DNA of 64,000 bases from an uncultured Opitutaceae bacterium (GTDB lineage: Bacteria; Verrucomicrobiota; Verrucomicrobiia; Opitutales; Opitutaceae), in contig CAITEC010000118.1 in NCBI GenBank assembly GCA_903891325.1, positions 1 to 64,000 on the forward strand, in the 5' to 3' direction. This document shows positions 16,646 to 24,470 of this stretch, one piece after another. The notes under the pieces are model-generated. The model did not search any database, was not told where the DNA came from, and saw only the letters and a program-made list of their open reading frames with translations. Made by a program: the position numbers and the translations under genes. Numbering within the stretch: position 1 is the first letter of the stretch; each line of letters begins with the position of its first letter.

Positions 16646-18658
16646 ATGGCCGACAAACTCAGTTGGGGAATCCTAAGCACGGGGCGCATCGCCGGCATCT
16701 TTGCCGCCGGGGTCGCCCGCTCCGAAAGCGGCCAGCTCGCCGCGGTGGGAAGCCGCACCGAGGAGTCGGCGCGGAAATTTGCCGCGGAATTCGGCGTGCC
16801 GCGCGCCCATGGCAGCTACGAGGCGCTCCTGGCCGATCCGGGCGTCCAGGCCGTGTATATCGCCACTCCCCATCCCCAGCACGCGGAGTGGATCATCCGC
16901 GCGGCCGAGGCGGGAAAGCACGTCCTGTGCGAGAAGCCGCTGACACTCAACTACGCCGAGGCCATGGTGGCGGCGGCCGCCTGCCGGAAGCACGGGGTCC
17001 TGCTGATGGAAGCCTTCATGTACCGCTGCCACCCGCAGACCGCAAAGATCGTCGAGTTGGTTTCCAGCGGCGCCCTGGGAAGGGTCGGCCTCGTCCAGGC
17101 GACCTTCGGGTTCAACGCCGGCTTCAATGCAGGGAGCCGGCTCTGGTCCAACGAACTCGCCGGCGGCGGCATTCTCGACGTGGGCTGCTACGCCGTGTCG
17201 ATGGCGCGACTGGTGGCCGGGGCCGCGGCGGGCAAGCCCTTCCTCGATCCGGTGAGCGTGTCCGGGGGAGCCCGGCTCAATCCGCAGACCGGTGTCGACG
17301 AGCTCGCCGCCGCGACGCTGACCTTTTCAAACGGGATCGTCGCCCAGGTCGCCACGAGCATCGCGCTGGGCCAGGACAACTCGGTGCGGATCTACGGGTC
17401 TGAGGGCTGGCTCCACGTGCCGTCCCCCTGGATTCCCACGCCGGAGGGGGGGACGACGACCATGACCCTGCACAAGGGCGGGGCGGCGACCGACATTTCG
17501 ATCGAGACGCCGCAACGGCTGTACAGCCTGGAGGCGGACGCCTTTGCGGCCGCGCTGGCGGGAAATCTCAAGGACGTTCCGCAGATCCCGGTTGCCGACA
17601 CTCTGGGCAACATGACCGCGCTTGACGCCTGGCGCGAGGCGGCCGGGCTCACGTACGAGGCGGAGAAGCCCGCGGCCTTCCTGCACACGATCAGCCGGCG
17701 CCCGCTCGCCCGGGACGCCGACGCGCCGATGAAGTTCGCGCCGGTCGCCAACCTGCCCTTTCCGGTCGCCCGCCTGATCCTGGGAATGGACAACCAGCGG
17801 ACCATGCCCCACGCGGCGGCCATGTGCGACGACTACATCGAGCGCGGTGGAAACGCCTTCGACACGGCCTGGGTCTACGGCTCCGGGCTCCAGGAAAAGC
17901 TCCTTGGCCAGTGGATCCGCAACCGCGGCGTCCGCTCGCAGGTCGTCGTCATCGCCAAGGGTGCCCACACCCCCTTCTGCACTCCGGAGTGGCTCACCCG
18001 CCAGCTCATGGAGTCGCTGGACCGGCTCCAGACCGACTATGCGGACGTGTACTTCATGCACCGCGACAACCGGGAGGTCCCGGTCGGTGAATTTGTCGAC
18101 GTTCTCAACGAGCACGTGCAGGCGGGGCGGATAAAGGTATTCGGCGGGTCAAACTGGAGCCTGGAGCGGATGGCGGCCGCGAACCGGTATGCGCGCCGGA
18201 AGGGGCTGCGGGGCTTCGAGGCGCTCAGCAACAACTTCAGCCTCGCGCGCATGATCGACGCACCCTGGACGGACTGCCTGAGCGCCAGCGATCCGGATTC
18301 GCGCCGCTGGCTCAAGCGCACCCAGATTCCCGTGTTCGCCTGGTCGAGCCAGGCCGGCGGCTTCTTCACCGACCGCGCCGCAGCGGGCCCGAAGAGCGAC
18401 CCGTGGATCGTTCGCTGCTGGTATTCCGAGGACAACTGGGAACGCCGGAAGCGGGCGATCGCGCTCGCCGAAACGAAGGGCGTCCTGCCGACCAACATCG
18501 CCGCGGCCTATGTCCTGCACCAGCCCTTCCCGACCTTTGCGCTGATCGGCCCGCGGGTCCTCTCCGAGACGGTCGGATCAATCGACGCCCTGAAGGTCGA
18601 GCTGACGCCAAAGGAAGTGCGCTGGCTGAACCTGGAAACGGAACGGCGTCCGTCGTAG
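16646..18658 (+). CDS. Gfo/Idh/MocA oxidoreductase fused to aldo/keto reductase
   Basis: Two-domain protein of 670 residues. Residues 1-340 form a Gfo/Idh/MocA dehydrogenase: Rossmann motif near residue 10 (GILSTGRIAG) and the EKP motif at 96-98. Residues 370-665 form an aldo/keto reductase with tetrad Asp406, Tyr411, Lys438 and His472 (FDTAWVYG, IAKGAH, YFMHRDN). Both halves are redox enzymes for sugars or polyols, so the fusion may run successive NAD(P)-linked steps on one carbohydrate. The gene ends exactly where the convergent Gfo/Idh gene ends. Substrate is unknown. The ATG is unambiguous because the Rossmann strand begins a few residues later. Confidence 0.88.
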   Translation: MADKLSWGILSTGRIAGIFAAGVARSESGQLAAVGSRTEESARKFAAEFGVPRAHGSYEALLADPGVQAVYIATPHPQHAEWIIRAAEAGKHVLCEKPLTLNYAEAMVAAAACRKHGVLLMEAFMYRCHPQTAKIVELVSSGALGRVGLVQATFGFNAGFNAGSRLWSNELAGGGILDVGCYAVSMARLVAGAAAGKPFLDPVSVSGGARLNPQTGVDELAAATLTFSNGIVAQVATSIALGQDNSVRIYGSEGWLHVPSPWIPTPEGGTTTMTLHKGGAATDISIETPQRLYSLEADAFAAALAGNLKDVPQIPVADTLGNMTALDAWREAAGLTYEAEKPAAFLHTISRRPLARDADAPMKFAPVANLPFPVARLILGMDNQRTMPHAAAMCDDYIERGGNAFDTAWVYGSGLQEKLLGQWIRNRGVRSQVVVIAKGAHTPFCTPEWLTRQLMESLDRLQTDYADVYFMHRDNREVPVGEFVDVLNEHVQAGRIKVFGGSNWSLERMAAANRYARRKGLRGFEALSNNFSLARMIDAPWTDCLSASDPDSRRWLKRTQIPVFAWSSQAGGFFTDRAAAGPKSDPWIVRCWYSEDNWERRKRAIALAETKGVLPTNIAAAYVLHQPFPTFALIGPRVLSETVGSIDALKVELTPKEVRWLNLETERRPS

Positions 18659-19795
18659 CTAAAGAGCAACAACCTTCCGCTCCCGGTTCGACGCCAGCGC
18701 GGCGGCCCACCACTGGTGGTGCGCAATCGCCTCGTCCGGGGTGGCGCAGCCGAACTTGTCGCCCAAGAGCCCCGCGCGCTCGGCGATGTAGGCGGCCCAC
18801 ATCTGCATGAGGGTGTCGGAAAACCCGGGCTCGAGGATGCCCGCGGTGATGGTCTTGTACTGCGTGGAGAAGCCCAGGTCGGTCTTCTCCCACCACTGCT
18901 CCTTGTCGCGGCGGTAAATCCAAAGTGTCTTGGGCTCCTTGGTCGAGTAGCGGACGCCCCGCTCGGTACCGAGGAGCTCAAAGCTCCAGGTGTTGGTCTC
19001 GGTCGGCGCCAGGCGCTTCATCTCCAGCGTGAGCAGCGCGGATTGGCCGCCGATTTCAGCGGGGCAGTGCAGCGAGGCGTTGTCCCAGGTATCGCAGGCG
19101 GTCATGCCGCCCCTGCCGTCCGGGCGCTCGCCGTAGCCGCGCTGAAGGAAGGCGTGCACGGAAAGGGGCTTCCAGCCGAGCCGCAGGGGCATATGGGCGA
19201 CGTGCAGCCCGAGGTCGTTCATGACCCCGGCCTCGCCGCAGAACCGCGCCTGGCGCTTCCAGTTGGCGGGCTTGGTCGGGTCCAGGTCGCTGGAGTGAAG
19301 GAAGGAGCAGCGGGCCTCGAGTATGCGGCCCAGGTTCCCGGAACGCGCCATCTCGAAGGCGCGCAGGGCCCCGGGCAGGAATGGAAATTCCGACGACACC
19401 CGCACGAAGCGGCCGAGACGGGCGGCCTCGTCGCGGATCCGGCGGGCGGCCGCCAGGTCGATCCCGAAGGGTTTTTCCGCCAGCAGGTCCTTCCCCGCGC
19501 GGAGGACATCGAAGGCGATCTCCTCGTGAAGGTGATGCGGGACGGCCAGGTAGACGACATCCACGTCGTCCCGGGCCAGCAGCTCGCGGTGGCTGGAGGT
19601 GAGGCAGGTCACGCCGGGGACCTGCCGGAACCAGTCGAGCAGGGCGGGCTGCAGGTCGCAGACGGCGGTCAGGGCGGCGGGCACCGGGTACTTGTCCAGC
19701 GCGAACCAGCGGCCGAAGACGCTGGCGACCTCGCGGCCCATCATGCCGCCGCCGATGACGCCGATCCGAACGGGGGAAACGGATGCGGGGGCCAT
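18659..19795 (-). CDS. Gfo/Idh/MocA family oxidoreductase
   Basis: NAD(P)-dependent sugar-type dehydrogenase of 378 residues. The Rossmann motif is GVIGGGMMGREV near residue 12 and the conserved lysine motif is AEKPFG near residue 112. A His-rich segment (NDLGLHVAHMPLRLGW) fits the catalytic C-terminal domain. It starts one base after the end of the upstream aldolase gene, so the two are co-transcribed. A shared pathway of sugar oxidation and aldol cleavage is plausible. It is only distantly similar to the dehydrogenase half of its convergent neighbour. Confidence 0.85.
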   Translation of the reverse strand: MAPASVSPVRIGVIGGGMMGREVASVFGRWFALDKYPVPAALTAVCDLQPALLDWFRQVPGVTCLTSSHRELLARDDVDVVYLAVPHHLHEEIAFDVLRAGKDLLAEKPFGIDLAAARRIRDEAARLGRFVRVSSEFPFLPGALRAFEMARSGNLGRILEARCSFLHSSDLDPTKPANWKRQARFCGEAGVMNDLGLHVAHMPLRLGWKPLSVHAFLQRGYGERPDGRGGMTACDTWDNASLHCPAEIGGQSALLTLEMKRLAPTETNTWSFELLGTERGVRYSTKEPKTLWIYRRDKEQWWEKTDLGFSTQYKTITAGILEPGFSDTLMQMWAAYIAERAGLLGDKFGCATPDEAIAHHQWWAAALASNRERKVVAL

Positions 19796-19796
19796 G

Positions 19797-20627
19797 TCAG
19801 CGAAGAAGCTTCAGTGCGTCGCGGGCGGAAACCTTGTCGTGCACCACCGCCATGAGCGCCCGGGTCATGCCGCCGGGATTGGGGTGCTGGATGATGTTCC
19901 GCCCGTAGACGATGCCGGAGGCCCCCTGGGCCAGGATTGCCTCGGTGCGGGCGAGGATCTCCTCCTCGGAGGCCCTGCTTCCGCCCCGCACCAGGACCGG
20001 GACTCCACCGGCCGTCTCGACGACCTTGTGGTAGGCCGACGTGTCGTCGGTGGGGTCCGCCTTGATGATATCCGCGCCCAGCTCGACCGCCTGGCGGACC
20101 AGGGGAACGATCTTCGCGAGGTCGCCGTCCACCATGTAGCCGCCCGCCTTCGCGTTGGGCTGGAAGACGAGGGGCTCGATCATGAGCGGCATCCCGTAGG
20201 CATCGCACGCGGGCTTCAACCGGAGGATGTTCTGGATGCACTGGTCGGAGACCTCGGGCGCGTTGGGAATCCGGAAAAGGTTGACCACCACGCAGGCCGC
20301 ATCGAGCCGGACGGCCTGCAGGACGGCGTCCTCGAGGATTCGCGAGTAAAGGACCTTCGGAAGCTCGGTCCCGTAGACATTGGCGACATCGGTGCGGAGC
20401 ACCAGGGCCGGCTTCGGCCGGGAGGGATGCCGCTGGAGGTGGGGCGCCTGGCCGGTCGTAAGCTGTATGGCATCGGGCGCCGCGGCGATCACTGTCTCGA
20501 TCGCGCGCGGCAGGTTTTCGATCCCCGGGAGAAAGGCTCCCTCCCCGAAGAAGCCGTGATCGAGCGCCACGTCAAAGCAGCGTCCGGTCCTCGGGTTGAA
20601 GAGACGGTGGAGGCGGGCCTGTTTCAT
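19797..20627 (-). CDS. class I aldolase of the DhnA/FbaB/LsrF type
   Basis: TIM-barrel Schiff-base aldolase of 276 residues. The N-terminal CFDVALDHGFFGEG segment is the family's strand 1 with Asp/His. The predicted Schiff-base lysine is in GADIIKADPT near residue 190. The C-terminal phosphate-binding part is VLVRGGSRA and GASGIVYGRNI. Members cleave fructose-1,6-bisphosphate, 2-amino-3,7-dideoxy sugars or the autoinducer derivative handled by LsrF. The next gene on the same transcript is a sugar dehydrogenase, which favours carbohydrate degradation. Confidence 0.8.
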   Translation of the reverse strand: MKQARLHRLFNPRTGRCFDVALDHGFFGEGAFLPGIENLPRAIETVIAAAPDAIQLTTGQAPHLQRHPSRPKPALVLRTDVANVYGTELPKVLYSRILEDAVLQAVRLDAACVVVNLFRIPNAPEVSDQCIQNILRLKPACDAYGMPLMIEPLVFQPNAKAGGYMVDGDLAKIVPLVRQAVELGADIIKADPTDDTSAYHKVVETAGGVPVLVRGGSRASEEEILARTEAILAQGASGIVYGRNIIQHPNPGGMTRALMAVVHDKVSARDALKLLR

Positions 20628-20638
20628 CGTGATTTGGT

Positions 20639-20758
20639 TTACTTTTCGCCCGAGCGCACTGCGGCGACGAAGGCGAGGATGAGGACGATCACCAGGACAA
20701 CGGTCAGGATCGGCGCCCCGTGCGGATGGCGATGGAAGAGGCTGTGGAAGTGGTCCAT
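20639..20758 (-). CDS. small single-pass membrane protein
   Basis: A 39-residue reading frame starting MDHFHSLFHRHPHG. It has a His-rich cytoplasmic or periplasmic head and one strong hydrophobic helix (APILTVVLVIVLILAFVAAV), then a short charged tail. It lies 31 bp after ppk2 and 11 bp before the aldolase on the same strand. A longer in-frame version would overlap ppk2 and is less likely. No family is recognised. The composition of the helix supports a real gene, but the call rests on that alone. Confidence 0.45.
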   Translation of the reverse strand: MDHFHSLFHRHPHGAPILTVVLVIVLILAFVAAVRSGEK

Positions 20759-20789
20759 GATTGAAGGGGTTTCGGAGACAATGCTTGGG

Positions 20790-21665
20790 TCAGCGCGATT
20801 CGTTGGCAAGCTGTCTTCGGATCGCAAGGAGCTCGCGCCGCTGCGTCGGCGAACGGGGATAGGCCAGGGCCATTTCGCCAAGGGCCTCCAGGATGATCCG
20901 CGAGACGATCAGCCGGGCGTTCGGCTTGTCGTCGGCGGGTACGACGTACCAGGGCGCCGCCTTCGTTGAGGTGGCCGAAAGGCAGGCCTCGTAGGCGTCC
21001 TGGTAGTCATCCCAGCGGGCCCTCTCCAGGATATCCGAGCGGCTGAATTTCCAGTTCTTGTCCGGGTCGTCGATCCGGGCGAGGAAGCGCTTTCGCTGCT
21101 CCTCCTTGGACAGGTGAAGGAAGATCTTCACGATCCGGGTTCCATTGCAACCGAGGTGGCGCTCCAGGTCGCGGATGGAGCGGTAGCGCTTCTCCCAGAT
21201 GTCCTTGTCGGCCAAAACCTCCGCGGGCAGCGGCTCGGACCTGAGAATTTCCGGATGCACGCGGACAATCAGGACCTCCTCGTAGTAGGAGCGGTTGAAG
21301 ATCCCGATCCGGCCCCTCTCCGGCAGGCAGCGCGTCGTGCGCCACAGGAAATCGTGCGAGAGTTCGCCGGGGCTGGGGTGCTTGAAGCTGAACACCTGGC
21401 ACCCCTGGGGATTGACGCCGGACATGACGTGCTCGATCACCCCGTCCTTTCCCGCCGCGTCCATTGCCTGGAGGATCACGAGGAGGGAGTGCCGGCCGTC
21501 GGCGTAGAGGAGATTCTGGGCCTTGCTCAGCCCCGCGACGTGGTCCTCCAGGATCCGCTGGTAATCGGCCTTCGAGTCGTAGCAGGGATCGACCAGGGTC
21601 GGCCACTTCCTGAGCTTGACCTTCCCACTGGGCGGCACGCGGAACTTCCTGGGTTTTATCTTCAT
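20790..21665 (-). CDS. ppk2: polyphosphate kinase 2 family protein
   Basis: P-loop kinase of 291 residues that uses polyphosphate to phosphorylate nucleotides, or the reverse. Walker A is [11 protein letters not shown] near residue 68. The Walker B/lid region is [20 protein letters not shown] near residue 120. A one-domain PPK2 of this length fits class I or III; I cannot separate ADP from AMP preference by eye. Upstream is the divergent ribonuclease gene, so the promoter is within 21666-21726. The gene is probably co-transcribed with the small membrane protein behind it. Confidence 0.92.
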   Translation of the reverse strand: MKIKPRKFRVPPSGKVKLRKWPTLVDPCYDSKADYQRILEDHVAGLSKAQNLLYADGRHSLLVILQAMDAAGKDGVIEHVMSGVNPQGCQVFSFKHPSPGELSHDFLWRTTRCLPERGRIGIFNRSYYEEVLIVRVHPEILRSEPLPAEVLADKDIWEKRYRSIRDLERHLGCNGTRIVKIFLHLSKEEQRKRFLARIDDPDKNWKFSRSDILERARWDDYQDAYEACLSATSTKAAPWYVVPADDKPNARLIVSRIILEALGEMALAYPRSPTQRRELLAIRRQLANESR

Positions 21666-21726
21666 GCACCATTCCTATCCGCGCTGAGGCTTGATTTCAA
21701 CCCGTACCCGCACATCGTTTGGGGCG

Positions 21727-23220
21727 ATGGCGAACCCCGACGACCTCTCAGACAAGGCCCGTTTGCAGCGTCTTGCCCGGCAGGAGATGGTGAACCGGGG
21801 ACTGGAGCCCGATTTCAGCCCTGCGGCGATGGCCGAACTCGCGCGGATCACCGGCCCGGCGGTCGCCCCGGCCGGCGCCGGCCGGGACCTGCGAAACCTC
21901 CTCTGGTGCTCGATCGACAACGACGACTCCAGGGACCTGGACCAGCTCACGGTGGCCGCGGAGATGCCCGACGGCGCGGTCAAGGCCATGGTGGCGATCG
22001 CCGATGTCGACGGGCTTGTCCCCCGGGGAACCGCCCTTGATGCGCACGCCCGGCGCAACACGACATCGGTCTACACGATGGGCCAGATCTTCCCCATGTT
22101 TCCCGAGAAACTTTCGACGAACCTCACGTCGCTCGGGCCGGACGCGGACCGGCTGGCGATCGTCGTCGAGATGGTCTTCGACCGGGCGGGCTCGCTCCAG
22201 CACTTCGAGCATTACCGGGCGACCGTTCGGAACCGCGCGAAGCTCGCGTATAATTCCGTGGCGGCGTGGCTGGAGCAGGGGACGGCGCCTCCGCCGGCGC
22301 TGGCGGCCGTCGAGGGCCTCGAGGCTAACCTCCGGCTTCAGGACCAGCTCGCCCAAAAGCTGAAGGCCCAGCGGCACCGCCGCGGCGCGCTCGACCTGGA
22401 GACCGTCCAGGCGCGGCCGATTTTCGACGGATCGATCCTCCAGGACCTCGTGGACGACCGCAAGAACCGGGCAAAGGACATCATCGAGGACTTCATGATC
22501 GCGTCGAACAGCGTCACCGCGCAGTTCCTGGAGGCCCGGGGCCTCGCCTCGCTGCGCCGGATTGTCCGCACGCCGAAGCATTGGGACCGGATTGTCGAGC
22601 TTGCGGCCGAGCGGGGAGGGGCGCTCCCTGCCGATCCGGACTCCCGCGCGCTTGAGGACTTCCTGGTGGCCTCCCGGAAAAAGGATCCTCTCCGCTTTCC
22701 GGACCTGTCGCTGAGCGTCATCAAGCTGATGGGCGCCGGGGAATACGTGGTCGAGCGGCCGGGAATCCCGGTTCCGGGGCATTTCGGGCTGGCCGTTCGC
22801 GACTACGCGCACTCGACGGCCCCGAATCGGCGCTATCCGGACGTCATCGTCCAGCGCCTTCTGAAGGCCGCGCTCTCAAAGGCCCGCTCCCCCTACACCC
22901 CCGCCGAGCTCGATGAACTCGCCCGGCACTGCACGGACGCGGAGGATGCCGCCAAGAAGGTGGAGCGCCAGGTTTCGAAGGGCGCCGCCGCGTTGCTGCT
23001 CCGCAAGCGCATCGGTGCGCGCTTTGACGCGATCATCACCGGTGTGACCGACGGCGGCACCTGGGTCCGGCTCCCGAAGCCGCCCGTCGAGGGGATGCTC
23101 GTGGCCGGATACGAGGGCGCCAAGGTCGGCGAGGCCCTCTGCGTGGAACTGGTGGCCGTCGACCTGGAGCGCTGCCACATCGACTTCAAGCGGGTGCCGG
23201 ATGGGGCGGGGCGGGGCTAG
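21727..23220 (+). CDS. RNB-domain (RNase II/R-type) exoribonuclease
   Basis: Hydrolytic 3'-5' exoribonuclease core of 497 residues. The catalytic aspartate cluster is in CSIDNDDSRDLDQL near residue 60. The C-terminal parts include YAHSTAPNRRYPDVIVQRLL, the highly conserved RNB end. Cold-shock and full S1 domains typical of RNase R are missing, so this is a compact single-RNB protein with a short beta-rich tail. The Met chosen is the ATG at 21727; an upstream alternative would add a basic leader of 12 residues. It converges with a lipoprotein gene 8 bp away. Confidence 0.88.
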   Translation: MANPDDLSDKARLQRLARQEMVNRGLEPDFSPAAMAELARITGPAVAPAGAGRDLRNLLWCSIDNDDSRDLDQLTVAAEMPDGAVKAMVAIADVDGLVPRGTALDAHARRNTTSVYTMGQIFPMFPEKLSTNLTSLGPDADRLAIVVEMVFDRAGSLQHFEHYRATVRNRAKLAYNSVAAWLEQGTAPPPALAAVEGLEANLRLQDQLAQKLKAQRHRRGALDLETVQARPIFDGSILQDLVDDRKNRAKDIIEDFMIASNSVTAQFLEARGLASLRRIVRTPKHWDRIVELAAERGGALPADPDSRALEDFLVASRKKDPLRFPDLSLSVIKLMGAGEYVVERPGIPVPGHFGLAVRDYAHSTAPNRRYPDVIVQRLLKAALSKARSPYTPAELDELARHCTDAEDAAKKVERQVSKGAAALLLRKRIGARFDAIITGVTDGGTWVRLPKPPVEGMLVAGYEGAKVGEALCVELVAVDLERCHIDFKRVPDGAGRG

Positions 23221-23228
23221 CCCCGCTC

Positions 23229-23498
23229 TCAGTGGCCGTAGGGATTGCCGCCGCCGATACTTCCATTCCCGTGGTTCTTGCTCGGGTTGTTGTTGCCGCT
23301 CTGCGAGCCCATGCTGGCTCCTGAATTCTGGACGTTGTTGATTGAGCGCACCATTTCCTGGGTGGATTGCTCATTGCCGGTGGGGTTTGCGACGCCGGGG
23401 GCGAAAACGGGACTGTCGGTTTGGCATCCCGCGAGGGCCAGGGCGCCGAGCGCGGCGGTGACGAGCAACGGACGGTTCATGTGAGGGGTCGTGGTCAT
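23229..23498 (-). CDS. small lipoprotein, Asn/Gly-rich tail
   Basis: Exported lipoprotein of 89 residues, or 83 if Met7 is used. The signal sequence RPLLVTAALGALALAGC ends in a lipobox with Cys24 (numbered from Met1). The mature part is low complexity: Ser, Asn, Gln and Gly-rich, ending SIGGGNPYGH. No enzymatic motif is visible. It lies downstream of a membrane protein and a membrane-anchored sigma factor on the same strand, so it may be expressed with them. Function unknown. Confidence 0.65.
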   Translation of the reverse strand: MTTTPHMNRPLLVTAALGALALAGCQTDSPVFAPGVANPTGNEQSTQEMVRSINNVQNSGASMGSQSGNNNPSKNHGNGSIGGGNPYGH

Positions 23499-23543
23499 TG
23501 GTTTTGGGTGTTTGACTGGTTCGGATTCCCGAGAGAATTCCTG

Positions 23544-24470
23544 CTATTGCAGGCCGGAGGGGGTCGCGGCGTTGGCCGACGAATCGCGGGCGGCGAAATA
23601 CTGGGATGCGAGCTGATAAACCTGCATCTTGTCGCGGGCGACCTCCAGCACCGAGAACTGGGAGGGCAGGAGCAGGGGCCGGGCCTGGTCCACGACGGTG
23701 GGCCAGTCCAAAGTCCCCGCCGACGCCGCTCCGCCCGCCTGATAGGCGCCGCTTGCGTTGGCGAGTAGCTGCAGCAACTGGGCCTCCTGCGTCCCGGACA
23801 GGGGCGCGGGAGAGAAGGCGACATTTTCGGCAACGGTATTGACCACGTCCATCAGGGGCTGGGCCCGGTAAAAGTTCTGCAATTGCCCGTAGCCCGCGTC
23901 CCCCAGCAAGCTCCGCTGCGCTGCCTGGTGCTGGGAGCCCTCGCCGGCCAGCAGCGCGGTGACCGCCGGATCGTTGGTGGGGATGCCCTGGGTGTCTGCC
24001 GTTGCGAAGATGTCGACCTGGGCCTCCCAGTGCCGGCACTCAAGTGCCGCGAACTTCCCGACCTGATCGGCATCAAGGTTGAGCGCCCGGAAAAACGGCC
24101 CGAGGTTTTGCGCCATGCCCGCCCGGAAGGCCCTCAGTCCCAGTTCACGCAGTCTCGGGTCCGCGGCAACCAGCGCGATGCGGCTCATTTCGTCGAGTTT
24201 CCGCGCGCTTCCGACCCTGAAGGGAGTGGGTCCATCCTGCCGCCGTCCCGCTTCGAACGCCCGGATGGTCTCGGCATCGCGGGCTGCCTCAGCGAGCCGC
24301 TTTTCGGCGACCCGGAGCTCGACACGCAGGGCGGCCTGCCTCGACTCCAGTTCCACCAGCGTGCTTCTCGCCTTGTGCGACGCGTAGCCGCCGAGGCACG
24401 CGAGGCCGAGCAGGACGGCAACACACCCGACAAAGCCGGCGACCATGATCCTTGTTCCGGTGGAGCTCAT
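23544..24470 (-). CDS. membrane-anchored protein paralogous to the sigma-factor C-terminus
   Basis: Protein of 308 residues with an N-terminal transmembrane helix at residues 8-30, then a coiled-coil (residues 33-70, ELESRQAALRVELRVAEKRL). A soluble helical domain follows, predicted to be periplasmic. Segments such as LNADQVGKFAALECRHWEA and LPSQFSVLEVARDKMQVY correspond to LSPSQISRFDELMASDW and LPPAQFTAVQGALLNVQF in the upstream sigma-factor gene. The start overlaps that gene's stop by 4 bp. It may interact with or compete with the sigma-factor sensor. Family unknown. Confidence 0.7.
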   Translation of the reverse strand: MSSTGTRIMVAGFVGCVAVLLGLACLGGYASHKARSTLVELESRQAALRVELRVAEKRLAEAARDAETIRAFEAGRRQDGPTPFRVGSARKLDEMSRIALVAADPRLRELGLRAFRAGMAQNLGPFFRALNLDADQVGKFAALECRHWEAQVDIFATADTQGIPTNDPAVTALLAGEGSQHQAAQRSLLGDAGYGQLQNFYRAQPLMDVVNTVAENVAFSPAPLSGTQEAQLLQLLANASGAYQAGGAASAGTLDWPTVVDQARPLLLPSQFSVLEVARDKMQVYQLASQYFAARDSSANAATPSGLQ

